Shown: in pieces, positions 1 to 9,316 of the stretch | Numbering within the stretch: position 1 is the first letter of the stretch | Layout: every line of letters begins with the position of its first letter | Source of the DNA: a virus | Length of the DNA: 64,000 nt | IMG/VR virus record: IMGVR_UViG_3300025687_000024 | Location: 1-64,000 of that record | Direction: 5' to 3' (one strand) | The notes under the pieces: generated by a model | Databases searched by the model: none | What the model saw: only the letters and a program-made list of their open reading frames with translations | Told to the model about the DNA's origin: nothing | Position numbers and translations under genes: made by a program

Positions 1-1
1 C

Positions 2-2800
2 ATGTTGCGCGGGATGTCCGACGAGCTCGGCGTAGGCGTCGATGATGTCAGCGCCATCGCGAAAGAGATGAACAGCATGAAGCTGTTCCAGACCACCAAG
101 TCGGTGGATGAGTTCAAGACGCGCTTCCGCGACATGCTCGATGTGGTCAAGGACGTGGCCAAGACGCTCCAGACCTCGCTCGACGACGCCGTCGGTGTCA
201 TGGGCGAGCTCCGGCAGCAGGGCTTCTACTCCGCGGGCGACATCCAGGGGCAGGCCGCTCGCATGCAGGCTCGCTCGGCCTCTACGGGGATCTCGACCTC
301 GACTTACAACGCACTCGGCCGTGCGGGCTCGCAGTATGCCCGCAGCCGCGGCATGCGCGGGCGCTTCGGCTCCGAGGCGTTCCAGCAGTCCACCGAGGCG
401 GTCTCCTACGCTGTCCGCCACGGGATGATGGACGAGAACGAGGTCATGGAGATGGGTGGGGTCGAGTCCGTCGGAGCTCGCCTGGCGGCGAAGCAGATGG
501 ACTTCCTGCGCACCTCCAGGGGCCGCGTGATGATCGCCAACGCCTACGGGCGGGGGGCTCAGGGGCTGGGAGGCATTCTCAACCCCAACGTCACCACCGA
601 GTCCCTGGTGACCGGCGCCGCAGGCCGCGGTCTGGGAGTCCTGCGCGCTGCCGGCAGTCGGGAGGCCAGGGAAGACTTCATGCCCTACGCCGGCATGGCG
701 ATGGTCTCCATGGCGGCCTCCCAGCAGCGGCAGCTCTACGGCGGTGTCTCCGAGCGAGGCGTCATCGGCATGCTCGGTACGATGGGGCTGGGGCGCGAAG
801 AGGCCAAGATGCTCATGCAGCAGACCATGGCCATGCCCCAGGCGCTCGCCGAGCGGCGACAGCAGGAGTTCGCTGCGGACCAGAAGCGCGCCTACGAGGA
901 CATCCGCCGCCACTACTCCGTCGGGTCGCGCTGGGACCGCCTCATGGACCGTACGGGCCTCGGCGGGATGTGGGACAGCTCGCGGGACTGGGGAGCCGCT
1001 GCCTACGCGTCCTACGGGCAGGGGTACCAGAACCTCATGGAGGGCATTACCGGGCGCCGGGAGTACGTGGCCGGCGGGGCCGAGCATCTTCGCTCAGCTC
1101 GCGAGTATGCCCGGAGCGGGCGCATCGTCTCGCTCACGGGAGAGGTGTCGGGGCGGGAAGGCGGCTGGCTCATGCCGTCCGAGCGTGACCGCGCGCGCTC
1201 TCTGTACCGGCCCTACCTGATCGGGGAGCACCTCGGCCGCGGGCTATCAGCGAAGGGGAAGGACGTCATCCAGCTCGGGAAGGGAGTGGCTATCCGCACG
1301 CAGGACATGGAGCGGGCGCAGTCGGTGCTGGAGACAGGCTTCAAGCCCGGATCGGCTCCGTCCGCGTCGGCCGTGTTGCGGCTCTCTCAGAAGCAGCAGG
1401 CGAAGCTGCGGGACCTGTCCATGCGCGGTGACCTCGACGACGTGGGGGACCTCGAGCGCTCCGACGACAGGTGGGGTCGGGGCAACCTGTCCAACGAGGA
1501 GCAGAATGCGTTCCTCATGGCGAGGGAGATCGGGGTGTTGGGGGAGGATGCGTCCATGGCGTCCTTCGCGGCGTCGAAGGACGAGAGGCTGCGTGTGTTG
1601 GGGGTCATGCAGCGCGGGTTGGCCGAGGAAGACCGCCGGCGTGGCACGGACCTGCGCAAGCTGGTCTCCGGAGACAGCACGCCGATCAGCGCAGGGGCGA
1701 TGACCCTGTCCGAGCTTCGTGACAGGTCAGACGCTGCGGTCAAGGACTTGCTCACCACTGCGGGCACGTCCGAGCTGTTCGGCGTCAACATCGACCGCGG
1801 CGGCTTGCTCGGCAAGTTCGTGGAGGCGACTGGGATCTGGACGGGGGATCGCCTGTCTGACGCCGGGGACGCCCTCAAGGGGTCTGTGGAGAACGACCCG
1901 AAGGCCCGAGCAGCCCTGGCCCGGTACATGCGTGCCTGGGCCGAGCAGGCCACGGACAAGAACGGGTTCAACGCGGGCGCTGTGGAGGAGCTGGAGCAGC
2001 TGGAGAAGGTGCTTGGGGCAGAGTCCCCCGCATTCCGGGAGCTGCAGCACATCCACAAGAAGATGACTTCGGATCCGGATGTCCGCTCCCGCGCGGTGGC
2101 CAAGGCCCGGCAGGAAGGCGGGATGCTCGACATCTTCGGTGCTCTGCCTTTCGAGGAGCGTCGCCAGCAGCAGATTTCAGCGGAGAACTCGCGTATCCGT
2201 GGCGCGATGGGGAAGCTTCGGCTGTCTGACGAGATGGAGGCGCGCGCCAAGAAGCTGCTCAACTCGCCGACGGGGCCCAGCGAGGGTTCGCGTCAGGCGC
2301 GCGCTGCGGCCCGCATGGGCCTCTTCGACGAAGCGCTCAAGACGCAGGGCACCATCGACGCGGGCGAGCAGGAGACGCTCCAGGCGCTCCTGGGCGACGG
2401 CGCTGGGGCGATGTCCACTGGCATCAACCGGCTGATGAGCGGGAAGAGCGAGTACGAGCTCGGAGAGTTCCTCGAGAAGCGCATCGGTATGACGGGAGAC
2501 GACAAGTCCGCGGCGCTGGAGCGCCTGCTCAAGACCAAGTCCGGCTCCGGCGCTCGGGCCGACGAGGTCATGTCCCTCATCAAGGAGATGCGCCTGGAGA
2601 ACCCCGAGTTGTGGGGCTCCGGCGGCGCTGAGGTGGCCGGTGTGGAGGGCGCTACCGGGCAGGGACTGACTACCGCCTACGTGGAGGCCAACACGCGCTT
2701 CGTGACCACCGTGGAGCGCTTCGTCAGCGCGATGAAGGAAGCCAACATCGATGGGCTCGATCTCTCGGACCTCGAGTTCAAGGGCGCCAGCCCGAAGTAG
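2..2800 (+). CDS. Tail tape-measure-like protein, 5' end missing
   Basis: An open frame of 932 codons runs from the left edge to a TAG at 2798-2800. The ATG at position 2 may be internal, because the frame is open to the edge. The protein is long and mostly helical by composition, rich in Ala, Arg, Met, Gln and Gly. It has no catalytic motif or signal peptide that I can see. Immediately downstream come small tail proteins and a gpD-like hub, which is the usual place of the tape-measure gene in contractile-tailed phages. A tape measure sets tail length and passes through the tail tube at infection. The call rests on length, composition and gene order, not on a recognised domain. Another long internal tail or virion protein is possible. 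Confidence 0.5.
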   Translation: MLRGMSDELGVGVDDVSAIAKEMNSMKLFQTTKSVDEFKTRFRDMLDVVKDVAKTLQTSLDDAVGVMGELRQQGFYSAGDIQGQAARMQARSASTGISTSTYNALGRAGSQYARSRGMRGRFGSEAFQQSTEAVSYAVRHGMMDENEVMEMGGVESVGARLAAKQMDFLRTSRGRVMIANAYGRGAQGLGGILNPNVTTESLVTGAAGRGLGVLRAAGSREAREDFMPYAGMAMVSMAASQQRQLYGGVSERGVIGMLGTMGLGREEAKMLMQQTMAMPQALAERRQQEFAADQKRAYEDIRRHYSVGSRWDRLMDRTGLGGMWDSSRDWGAAAYASYGQGYQNLMEGITGRREYVAGGAEHLRSAREYARSGRIVSLTGEVSGREGGWLMPSERDRARSLYRPYLIGEHLGRGLSAKGKDVIQLGKGVAIRTQDMERAQSVLETGFKPGSAPSASAVLRLSQKQQAKLRDLSMRGDLDDVGDLERSDDRWGRGNLSNEEQNAFLMAREIGVLGEDASMASFAASKDERLRVLGVMQRGLAEEDRRRGTDLRKLVSGDSTPISAGAMTLSELRDRSDAAVKDLLTTAGTSELFGVNIDRGGLLGKFVEATGIWTGDRLSDAGDALKGSVENDPKARAALARYMRAWAEQATDKNGFNAGAVEELEQLEKVLGAESPAFRELQHIHKKMTSDPDVRSRAVAKARQEGGMLDIFGALPFEERRQQQISAENSRIRGAMGKLRLSDEMEARAKKLLNSPTGPSEGSRQARAAARMGLFDEALKTQGTIDAGEQETLQALLGDGAGAMSTGINRLMSGKSEYELGEFLEKRIGMTGDDKSAALERLLKTKSGSGARADEVMSLIKEMRLENPELWGSGGAEVAGVEGATGQGLTTAYVEANTRFVTTVERFVSAMKEANIDGLDLSDLEFKGASPK

Positions 2801-2806
2801 GCAAGC

Positions 2807-3019
2807 ATGGCAGAAGCAACGGAGACCGCACGGCAGCGCATCGTCACGACCGACGGCATCGTCACCGCGACGGTGCTCGACCGCCTCGCGCCCGAGCGCC
2901 TGGCTCTCGCGCTGGTGCGGGGAGCTGCCGGCGCCCGCTATACTGGGAAGGCTGACGGGACCGCCCTGGTTCCTCGTGCCCTCAAGGACTTGCTGGTCAA
3001 CCCGGAATCGGAGGCGTAG
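2807..3019 (+). CDS. Small tail-region protein, unknown function
   Basis: A 70-residue protein starting at ATG 2807, six bases after the stop of the tape-measure-like gene. Its TAG (3017-3019) overlaps the GTG of the next gene by one base, so the two are probably translationally coupled. No Cys pairs, membrane segment or known motif is visible. The N-terminal half reads like a short strand-turn-helix segment and the C-terminus carries a few Lys and Arg. Position between tape measure and hub suggests a small structural or assembly protein of the tail, but nothing in the sequence proves this. Confidence 0.6.
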   Translation: MAEATETARQRIVTTDGIVTATVLDRLAPERLALALVRGAAGARYTGKADGTALVPRALKDLLVNPESEA

Positions 3020-3924
3020 TGGCTGTCCTCTTGCTGGAGAAGGATCCCTTCGCGGATGCTGTGGCGGACATGAGCTCGGAGCAGACGGGCTTCTCCCAGG
3101 CGAATGTGCGGCGTCCCCTCTGGGGGCTCATCCCCAAGGAAGACAGGTTCGCCTTCATCTCGGTCTACCGCGCCTCCAGCGAGGGAGGCAGCAGCATCAC
3201 CCCCATCAGCCTCTTGGACTCGTCGGCCCCCATCGTGACCGATGCGGAGGACCCTCGGGGGCGCTCCACCTCCAACCACAACTTCATCCTCCAGCGGGTC
3301 ACCATCCAGCGGAAGGAGAAGGCCCAGATCGTGGAGACCTTCGGGGACCACTTCGTGTTCCTCTACGGGGAGAAGCCCGAGTTCCTCGCAGTGCAGGGGA
3401 TGCTCTTCAACACCCGGGACTTCAACTGGAAGAACGAGTGGCTGGCGAACTACGACCAGTTCTTGCGAGGAACCAAGTGCGTGGAGAACCGCGCGCGGGT
3501 CTTCATCGGCTTCGATGACGTGCTGATCGGGGGCTACGTTCTGGGAACGGGAGTGGACCACGCAGAGAACCAGCCCATGTTGTGCCCCTTCAACTTCCAG
3601 ATGGTCGTGACGGACTACCACGACCTCTCGGATGCCAACGACCCGGTGAAGGGCGCGGAGCATGCGCGGACCCTCGAAGGTCGGACGGACTACTACCCCG
3701 AGTACTTGCGCGAGATCGCCGCCGAGCCGTACTACGTGGTCAACGAGCTGACGGGCGAGATCGAGATCTACCAGAACAGCGTCTTCGGCGGCACCACTCA
3801 GCTCGGGACGTCGCTGGTCAGCTCGGATGCGGATGTCGGAGCACTGGCGGGCTACGGCGACGCCTCGGTCGCCATGGGGAATGCGCTCGGCACAGGGGCG
3901 GGCACTCACATGGCAGCGATGTAG
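3019..3924 (+). CDS. Tail/baseplate structural protein
   Basis: A 301-residue protein starting at GTG 3019, overlapping the preceding TAG by one base. It is rich in aromatic residues and beta-prone segments (for example QRVTIQRKEKAQIVETFGDH at about residues 91-110). The C-terminal third becomes Gly, Ala and Ser rich. It lies directly before the hub gene in the same operon. In many contractile-tailed phages a LysM-type or tube-initiator protein sits here and links the tape measure to the hub. I do not recognise a specific family, so the call is from context and composition. No enzymatic motif is visible. Confidence 0.55.
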   Translation: MAVLLLEKDPFADAVADMSSEQTGFSQANVRRPLWGLIPKEDRFAFISVYRASSEGGSSITPISLLDSSAPIVTDAEDPRGRSTSNHNFILQRVTIQRKEKAQIVETFGDHFVFLYGEKPEFLAVQGMLFNTRDFNWKNEWLANYDQFLRGTKCVENRARVFIGFDDVLIGGYVLGTGVDHAENQPMLCPFNFQMVVTDYHDLSDANDPVKGAEHARTLEGRTDYYPEYLREIAAEPYYVVNELTGEIEIYQNSVFGGTTQLGTSLVSSDADVGALAGYGDASVAMGNALGTGAGTHMAAM

Positions 3925-3933
3925 GGAGCGCCC

Positions 3934-6375
3934 ATGGGTACCATCGCCTCCAGGCTGAATCTGCGGCTGTTCCTCGATGGGGTGGAGGTCCCTGTCATCG
4001 GAGCTCGGTGCACCTTCTCCGACGGCGCGCCGGCGACAGCTGAGGTCCAGATCGTGGCCACCAACGCCGTGCACGACATCCTGCCGCGCACGCTGGTCAC
4101 CCTGTTCTACTACGAGACCTACGACTACGAGAGGACCTCGGGCACCGTGGCGCTCACCAAGCTCGGGGTCGAAGACCCCCGGCGCTGGAAGTTGCTGTTC
4201 CTCGGGGAGGTGACAGGCCTGGCCATCCAGCAGCAGAACCAGCAGCGCGCCTGCGTGCTCTCCTGCGTGGATCCGTCTACCTACTGGGACTCCATCCGGC
4301 AGCACTACATCAACTTCCGCAACGCCGGCGTCGAGCTGTTCGAGAACGCCTTCATGGGCGTGCGGCTGGACCGCCTCAAGCACTTCGATGTCGTCACCAA
4401 GGATGCGCACTCCAACCTGTTCGTGTGGTTGTCGCAGTCCAAGGTGAAGACGGGCAAGACCGAGACCAAGCTCGCAGGCTACCGTCACACCATGTCGGGG
4501 AAGACCATCTCGGTGGACGAGTACAACTCGCTGGCGACGGCTGAACTGAGCTCCGATGAGCAGCACGTGCTGTCGCAGGGGGCGGTGAAGACCACCTCGG
4601 TCACCGAGGATGGCGAGAGCGCGAGTGACTACGCCCCGTACTATGCCGAGGTCGACGAGGAGTACTCCAACCTCTACGTCGGCATCCAGCGGATGCTGCG
4701 TGAGATGTTCTTCGCGTCCAACCTCTTCTACGCCAAGGCGTTCAACCGGCTGCGTCTCGGGGATATGCTCGTAGGGCTCCCCGAGGACAAGACCGCGGCG
4801 AAGCTGATGAAGCTCGACTACTTCGAGAAGTTCATCAAGGGCCAGGTCGGGGGTGCTGGAGGCTATGTCACGGCGCGGCAGCTCATCCAGCTCATGCTGG
4901 GGACGGTCTTCCACACCTACACGGCCGTGCCATGCCCGAAGTTCGACCCGGAAGGGACCTCGCGCGGCATGACCATGAGCGTGGAGCAGGACGCGCACCT
5001 GCTCAAGGAGATCCTCCCAAGGTACACCCGCCCGGGCGCGACGTTGAACTACCAGCTCATCAAGCCGGATGCCTGGTTCCTCGCTCCGCCTGCCTGCAAC
5101 GTCATCCTGCCCCACCAGATCAACAGCCTGGCCTACCAGCGCAACTTCTTGCAGGAGCCCACCAGGCTGTTCATGCGCACCAGCCTGCTGTTCACCGGGA
5201 CCAACAAGTGGCTCACGGAGCGTTTCTACGCTCCGGACTTCGCTGCCTTCGACGTGCAGATGTACGACAAGGGGGGCTTCAACGAGCGCATGGCCAGCAC
5301 GCTCCTCCCGCACGAGAAGTGGATCGGAATTGCTCCTATCGAGCACTGGCAGCACGACCTTCAGGCCTACGTCGCCAAGGGCCCGCGGCGGGAGTACCTC
5401 GCCCACCTGGCCGACTACCTCTTCTGGAAGCAGCGCTTCGCGCCGCGGACGGCCAACGTGGCGCTGCCCTTCACCCCCGACCTGGTGGTGGGGTACCCCG
5501 GGGTAGTTGTCACGGAGACCGGCCGGGTAGGCACGGCTGGGCGCCACATCATCGGGCACATGCAGACGCTCGTGCACAGCATCACCCAACAGGGAGGCTG
5601 GACCCACGTGACGATGCAGGGGTGCCGTAACCACGATGAAACCGCTGACTTCGACGCCGAGAAGCGCACCCTCGAGGAGCTCACCTCTCGGGGAGCTGAC
5701 GGGTTCCTCGATGACCGTTACGACGTGGGGCGCATCGGGCAGGAGGTCTACCAGCCCATCTTCGGGTGCGACAGCCTGGTGGACGCTGTCACTACGGACG
5801 ACCTCACCGAGGAGATCGAGCAGACGATCCTCACCGACCTGCAGTTCCTCCTGGACACCGAGGACTCGCCGCTGGCGGCGTCCGTCGTGGCGCTGCAGGT
5901 GCTCTACAGGTCTGCCGTACGCGCGAAGCTCGACATCAACGCGTTCACCAGGTCGCTGACGCACCGGCCCAAGGCCAACATGGTGGAGGTCATCGGGCTG
6001 CCTACCACGCAGGGCGCCACTAGTGAGATGGAGCAGATGATCTTGTCGCAGTCCGGCGAGGTCGAAGGGTTCCACTCCATCGCGGTCGATGTCGACGCCT
6101 CGGATCACAGCTACGACCAGTACACCACGACGCGCTACGAGAACGTGTCGGAGGTGAAGCACACTCCCGCGGTGATGGAGGAGCAGATCTTCCCGGACGG
6201 CGGCGTTATCTCGGTCGAGGAGGTCGAGGTCGAGAAGGCGAAGACCGAGAAGGTCACGTACACGCGGGAGATCAACGAGACGGCGACCTACGGCCTCAAG
6301 GACGATCTTGCGGAGCGGCAGGAGAGGATTCGGCTGTACCTTGATAGTCTGGTGATGCGAGGTATCCGCGGATGA
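3934..6375 (+). CDS. Baseplate hub protein (gpD/late control D-like)
   Basis: An 813-residue protein with a GGGAG Shine-Dalgarno before ATG 3934. The first 120 residues fit the hub-domain style of gpD/VgrG-like proteins: a short strand-rich start (LNLRLFLDGVEVPV), a central turn, then a segment typical of domains that bind other tail proteins (RRWKLLFLGEVTGLAIQ). The middle is aromatic and beta-rich. The last 60 residues are acidic and Lys-rich and may form a helix. The hub sits at the tip of the tail tube and carries the spike. Its stop overlaps the start of the next gene as ATGA. The family call is from overall pattern and gene order; the exact homologue is not certain. Confidence 0.6.
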   Translation: MGTIASRLNLRLFLDGVEVPVIGARCTFSDGAPATAEVQIVATNAVHDILPRTLVTLFYYETYDYERTSGTVALTKLGVEDPRRWKLLFLGEVTGLAIQQQNQQRACVLSCVDPSTYWDSIRQHYINFRNAGVELFENAFMGVRLDRLKHFDVVTKDAHSNLFVWLSQSKVKTGKTETKLAGYRHTMSGKTISVDEYNSLATAELSSDEQHVLSQGAVKTTSVTEDGESASDYAPYYAEVDEEYSNLYVGIQRMLREMFFASNLFYAKAFNRLRLGDMLVGLPEDKTAAKLMKLDYFEKFIKGQVGGAGGYVTARQLIQLMLGTVFHTYTAVPCPKFDPEGTSRGMTMSVEQDAHLLKEILPRYTRPGATLNYQLIKPDAWFLAPPACNVILPHQINSLAYQRNFLQEPTRLFMRTSLLFTGTNKWLTERFYAPDFAAFDVQMYDKGGFNERMASTLLPHEKWIGIAPIEHWQHDLQAYVAKGPRREYLAHLADYLFWKQRFAPRTANVALPFTPDLVVGYPGVVVTETGRVGTAGRHIIGHMQTLVHSITQQGGWTHVTMQGCRNHDETADFDAEKRTLEELTSRGADGFLDDRYDVGRIGQEVYQPIFGCDSLVDAVTTDDLTEEIEQTILTDLQFLLDTEDSPLAASVVALQVLYRSAVRAKLDINAFTRSLTHRPKANMVEVIGLPTTQGATSEMEQMILSQSGEVEGFHSIAVDVDASDHSYDQYTTTRYENVSEVKHTPAVMEEQIFPDGGVISVEEVEVEKAKTEKVTYTREINETATYGLKDDLAERQERIRLYLDSLVMRGIRG

Positions 6376-8147
6376 GTGTTCGGTGGTTCCAGAAGCTGGC
6401 GCAGTCGGCGCCCGTCACGCCGCGGGCCCCCGAGGTCCCGAAGGCCCCAGCTCGGCCGAAGACCCCGAAGCTCCCCAAGCCCCCGAGCGCTACCAAGGGG
6501 CCGAACGGTCACTGGCGCACGCTCCCGCCCGGGCACCAGGGGCACGACGCCCAGGGGAACGCCCAGGCAGGACGTACCTGGGTACGGCGTGGGGGCGGAC
6601 TCAAGCCCTCTGCCGCCCCGATGAAGCACCAGGCCGACTTCACCAAGGCGGTCACCAAGCTCCCGACGAAGAAGCCCTCGGGCCTCATCGCGGCCCACGG
6701 GACGGGCACGGGCAAGACGTTCTCGGCCATCGCTGCGGTGGAGAAGCTGCGCGAGAAGGGCCAGGTGGAGCGCACCCTCGTCGTGGCCCCTGCAGGCCTC
6801 CGGTCGAACTTCTTGGCCAAGGGCGTGAACAAGTTCACCACCTCCAAGGGCGTCATCGCCAACCGCCCCGGGGACATCCCGAAGGATGCGCACTACGTGG
6901 TGGTGTCCTACGCTGCCTTCCGGCAGAACCCAGACGCCTACATCGACGCCTACCAGCCCGACACGCTCATCGTGGACGAGGCGCACCGACTCACCAACAT
7001 GGAGAGCGCGTCCTACAAGGCCATCCGGCACGCCCGTACGCGGATCCCCCGAGTGATCCCGCTCACCGCCTCCATCGTGCAGAACGACCCCTCTGACGTG
7101 GTACCCCTGCTGAACATCGTCGCCGGGCAGGACCACACCCGGAAGGAGTTCAAGCAGCGCTACGTGCGCCGGGTGCCCACCGGGCAGAAGGGGGTGTTCG
7201 GCGGGAAGGTCTACGCGAAGAAGATCGTGCGGCAGGAGGAGCTCAAGCGCACCATCGGTCCGCACATCCACTACATCGAGGACCTCGACGCGGACAAGAA
7301 GCCGGCCAAGGAAGTGGAGACCGTAGAGGTCCCTATGAATGCGGAGCAGCTCAAGCTCTACCGCATGTCGATGAAGGGCGTGGACCCCAAGCTCCAGGCG
7401 CGCATCGCCGCCGGCGAGGCGGTCTCCCAGCGGGAGGCCATGACGGTGTTCACCCGGCTGATGCGTGCTCGCCAGGTGTCGAACAGCATCCACACGGTGC
7501 AGCCGAGCATGACGCCAGGACAGGCGGCGGACGCCACTCCCAAGATCAAGCAGATCTTGGACGACGCGGCTGCGCACATCGACAGCACGCCGGACGCCCA
7601 GATCATCATGTACTCCAACATGGTCCACGGGGGCGTTGACGTGCTCAAGGCGGGGCTCGAGAAGCGGGGCATCCCCTTCGGCATCTTCGCTGGGAAGGGC
7701 GTCAAGGGCATCACCGAGGAGACACGGCAGCAGGCGGTCGACGACTACCTGGCCGGGAAGATCAAGGCGATCATCATCACAGGCGCGGGTGCGGAGGGCC
7801 TGTCTCTCGGCAACACGACGCTGGTGCAGCTGGTGGACGGGCACTACAACCCTGAGCGCATCAGCCAGGCCGAGGCCCGCGGGGTGCGCGCCGGTGGACA
7901 GGCCCACCGGCCGCAGAGCGAGCGTCGGGTAGCAGTGAAGCGCTACGTGTCTACGCTCCCTCGAGGCTTCTGGAAGACCATCACGATGCAGCCGCGTGAG
8001 AAGAGCGTGGGGCAGTGGGTCTACGCTACGGCCGAGCGCAAGCGCGCTGCCAACGAGCAGTTCCGTGCTGTCCTCTCAGCGCGGCACGAACACGAGCAGA
8101 AGAGTCGGGAGAGCACGCTCTACCGACTCTTCGGAGGAGGCCCATGA
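6372..8147 (+). CDS. SF2 helicase (SNF2-like), virion-tag bearing
   Basis: A 591-residue SF2 ATPase. Walker A is GTGTGKT at residues 110-116, motif II is DEAH at 202-205 (TLIVDEAHRL), motif III is probably the TAS near 225. The C-terminal RecA-like domain carries a GAGAEGLSLG motif followed by QAEARGVRAG, the usual place of the arginine finger. The N-terminus is a Pro/Lys-rich linker and begins with WFQKLAQSA, a weak version of the tag seen in neighbouring virion proteins. The start ATG overlaps the hub stop (ATGA). A helicase inside a tail operon is unusual. It may be packaged, or may remodel nucleoprotein late in infection. ATPase identity is firm; the role and substrate are unknown. Confidence 0.85.
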   Translation: MSVRWFQKLAQSAPVTPRAPEVPKAPARPKTPKLPKPPSATKGPNGHWRTLPPGHQGHDAQGNAQAGRTWVRRGGGLKPSAAPMKHQADFTKAVTKLPTKKPSGLIAAHGTGTGKTFSAIAAVEKLREKGQVERTLVVAPAGLRSNFLAKGVNKFTTSKGVIANRPGDIPKDAHYVVVSYAAFRQNPDAYIDAYQPDTLIVDEAHRLTNMESASYKAIRHARTRIPRVIPLTASIVQNDPSDVVPLLNIVAGQDHTRKEFKQRYVRRVPTGQKGVFGGKVYAKKIVRQEELKRTIGPHIHYIEDLDADKKPAKEVETVEVPMNAEQLKLYRMSMKGVDPKLQARIAAGEAVSQREAMTVFTRLMRARQVSNSIHTVQPSMTPGQAADATPKIKQILDDAAAHIDSTPDAQIIMYSNMVHGGVDVLKAGLEKRGIPFGIFAGKGVKGITEETRQQAVDDYLAGKIKAIIITGAGAEGLSLGNTTLVQLVDGHYNPERISQAEARGVRAGGQAHRPQSERRVAVKRYVSTLPRGFWKTITMQPREKSVGQWVYATAERKRAANEQFRAVLSARHEHEQKSRESTLYRLFGGGP

Positions 8148-8572
8148 GCGATGCCCTGGTGACCAGCTACTTCAACGAGCTGGAGAAGATCGCAGAGACC
8201 GGAGGGCACGCTGACGTGTTCGCTGCGCTGGACAAGCTGGCGAACGAAGCGGATGCCGAGACCGAACCCACGGACGACTACGCCCCGACGCGTTGCCCGA
8301 AGTGCAAGACCCCGTGCACGCGGGACGACGTGAAGTGCAAGAAGTGCGGGACCAAGCTGAGGTCCGATGACCAGCGTGAGGACGCTGCGCAGCTGCAGGC
8401 CGAGGCCGAGAGTCCCGGACAGCACGAAGCACCCCCCGGACACGAGAAGACCGCGAAGACGGGCGATGCCCCGGACAAGCAGAAGCGCAAGGGGCCGAAC
8501 CCCATCCTGAATCTCCGCAAGGGGAAGAAGTCCAAGCGCATCCGAGCCCGGCTGGCCTCCTGCGCGGAGTAG
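8144..8572 (+). CDS. Zinc-ribbon protein with two copies of the KIA tag
   Basis: A 142-residue protein starting at ATG 8144, overlapping the helicase stop (ATGA); longer in-frame starts further upstream would lie inside the helicase gene. Residues about 8-17 read SYFNELEKIA and a second, weaker copy follows (VFAALDKLANEA). A four-cysteine zinc ribbon lies in the middle (CPKC, then CKKC). The C-terminal third is very basic (KQKRKGPNPILNLRKGKKSK), so nucleic-acid binding is plausible. It is coupled to the helicase gene and shares its tag, so the two products may act together in the particle. No catalytic motif is seen. The zinc ribbon is clear, the function is not known. Confidence 0.75.
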   Translation: MSDALVTSYFNELEKIAETGGHADVFAALDKLANEADAETEPTDDYAPTRCPKCKTPCTRDDVKCKKCGTKLRSDDQREDAAQLQAEAESPGQHEAPPGHEKTAKTGDAPDKQKRKGPNPILNLRKGKKSKRIRARLASCAE

Positions 8573-8575
8573 TGC

Positions 8576-8581
8576 TACGAT
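8576..8581 (+). promoter_or_regulatory. Candidate -10 element (TACGAT)
   Basis: TACGAT lies just after the stop at 8572, and a start point about 7 bases downstream would open directly into the three hairpins at 8588-8640. No good -35 box is visible 17 bases upstream, so an activator or a different sigma factor would be needed. Support is the hexamer and position only. Confidence 0.35.
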
Positions 8582-8587
8582 CCTGTC

Positions 8588-8640
8588 ACCGCGTGAGCGG
8601 TAGTGCAGGCTCACCAGCCTGTCCTCCGGAGGTCCGGAGG
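8588..8640 (+). promoter_or_regulatory. Three tandem hairpins in a structured 5' leader
   Basis: Three adjacent perfect stem-loops: ACCGC/GCGGT with a GTGA (GNRA-type) loop at 8588-8601; CAGGCT/AGCCTG with loop CACC at 8606-8621; CCTCCGG/CCGGAGG with loop AGGT at 8623-8640. A good Shine-Dalgarno (AGAGGAG) and the ATG at 8664 follow. The third stem is GC-rich but has no T-run, so a terminator is unlikely. A message-stabilising leader for a strongly expressed structural gene is the simplest reading. Confidence 0.55.
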
Positions 8641-8663
8641 CTATCCACTCAGAGGAGTCCCCC

Positions 8664-9293
8664 ATGTCCCAGCTCGGCAAGAGCCCCGTCCAGAACCTTC
8701 TCTCCTGGAGCCCCAAGAAGAAGGGCTGGTACCCCAAGACCATCGTCTCCCTGATGCAGCGCATCGTGAACGACATCTGGAAGTGCAACGAGATCCTCGA
8801 GGGCTGCAGCGCCATCGCGGACGGCGCCTCCATCAGCGCCACCACGCTCAACGTCACCACCACGGGCGCCCTGCGCTGCAAGCTCAACGGCCGCCTGATG
8901 GCCGCCCTGGCCATCCTGGACGATGCCGATCTCCTGGCCGACGTCGGCACCCCCATCTGGTCCGACGGTTCGCCGGTGGAGGCCTTCGAGCTCGGTGCGG
9001 GGGAGGACGTCACCGTCACCCTCATCGTCACCAACTCCGACGACGCGGGCGACGTGGACGAGGACGACGCGGGCACCCCGCTCCTGGTCCCGGTGCTCTC
9101 CGGCACGGCCGCGGCCTACACCGGCGGGCTGGACCAGCTCTCCTCCTACGAGATCCAGAGCGCCCTCGAGGCCAGCGATGAGCATGCCGGGGTCACCGGC
9201 TGGGCTCACGTGCTCCAGGCCGTGTTCACCGAGGACACCGGCGTCACCGGCGCCTACGTCCTGAACCGCAACAACGTCGTGTCGGAGGCCTAG
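8664..9293 (+). CDS. Virion structural protein, unknown (decoration or fibre-like)
   Basis: A 209-residue protein with a strong Shine-Dalgarno (AGAGGAG) and the only strongly structured leader in the window. The first 50 residues are mixed and basic (SPKKKGWYPK). The rest is Ala, Thr, Asp, Val and Gly rich and beta-prone, like phage decoration or fibre proteins. A very acidic stretch (DAGDVDEDDAG) lies near residue 130. No catalytic motif or membrane helix is seen. Strong translation signals and codon bias toward C-ending codons suggest an abundant structural product. The precise role (head decoration, tail sheath partner, fibre) cannot be told. Confidence 0.6.
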   Translation: MSQLGKSPVQNLLSWSPKKKGWYPKTIVSLMQRIVNDIWKCNEILEGCSAIADGASISATTLNVTTTGALRCKLNGRLMAALAILDDADLLADVGTPIWSDGSPVEAFELGAGEDVTVTLIVTNSDDAGDVDEDDAGTPLLVPVLSGTAAAYTGGLDQLSSYEIQSALEASDEHAGVTGWAHVLQAVFTEDTGVTGAYVLNRNNVVSEA

Positions 9294-9316
9294 CCCTGCC
9301 TCTGCGGAGGTAGGTC

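Noticed and set aside
2938-6162. A 1074-codon open frame on the minus strand
   Set aside because: It lies fully antisense to the hub and tail genes, has His/Val/Arg-rich composition typical of a high-GC shadow frame and no motif.
8588-8640. Three hairpins considered as a tRNA or riboswitch
   Set aside because: No anticodon or acceptor stem pairing of the flanks, and no known ligand-binding core; a structured leader is simpler.
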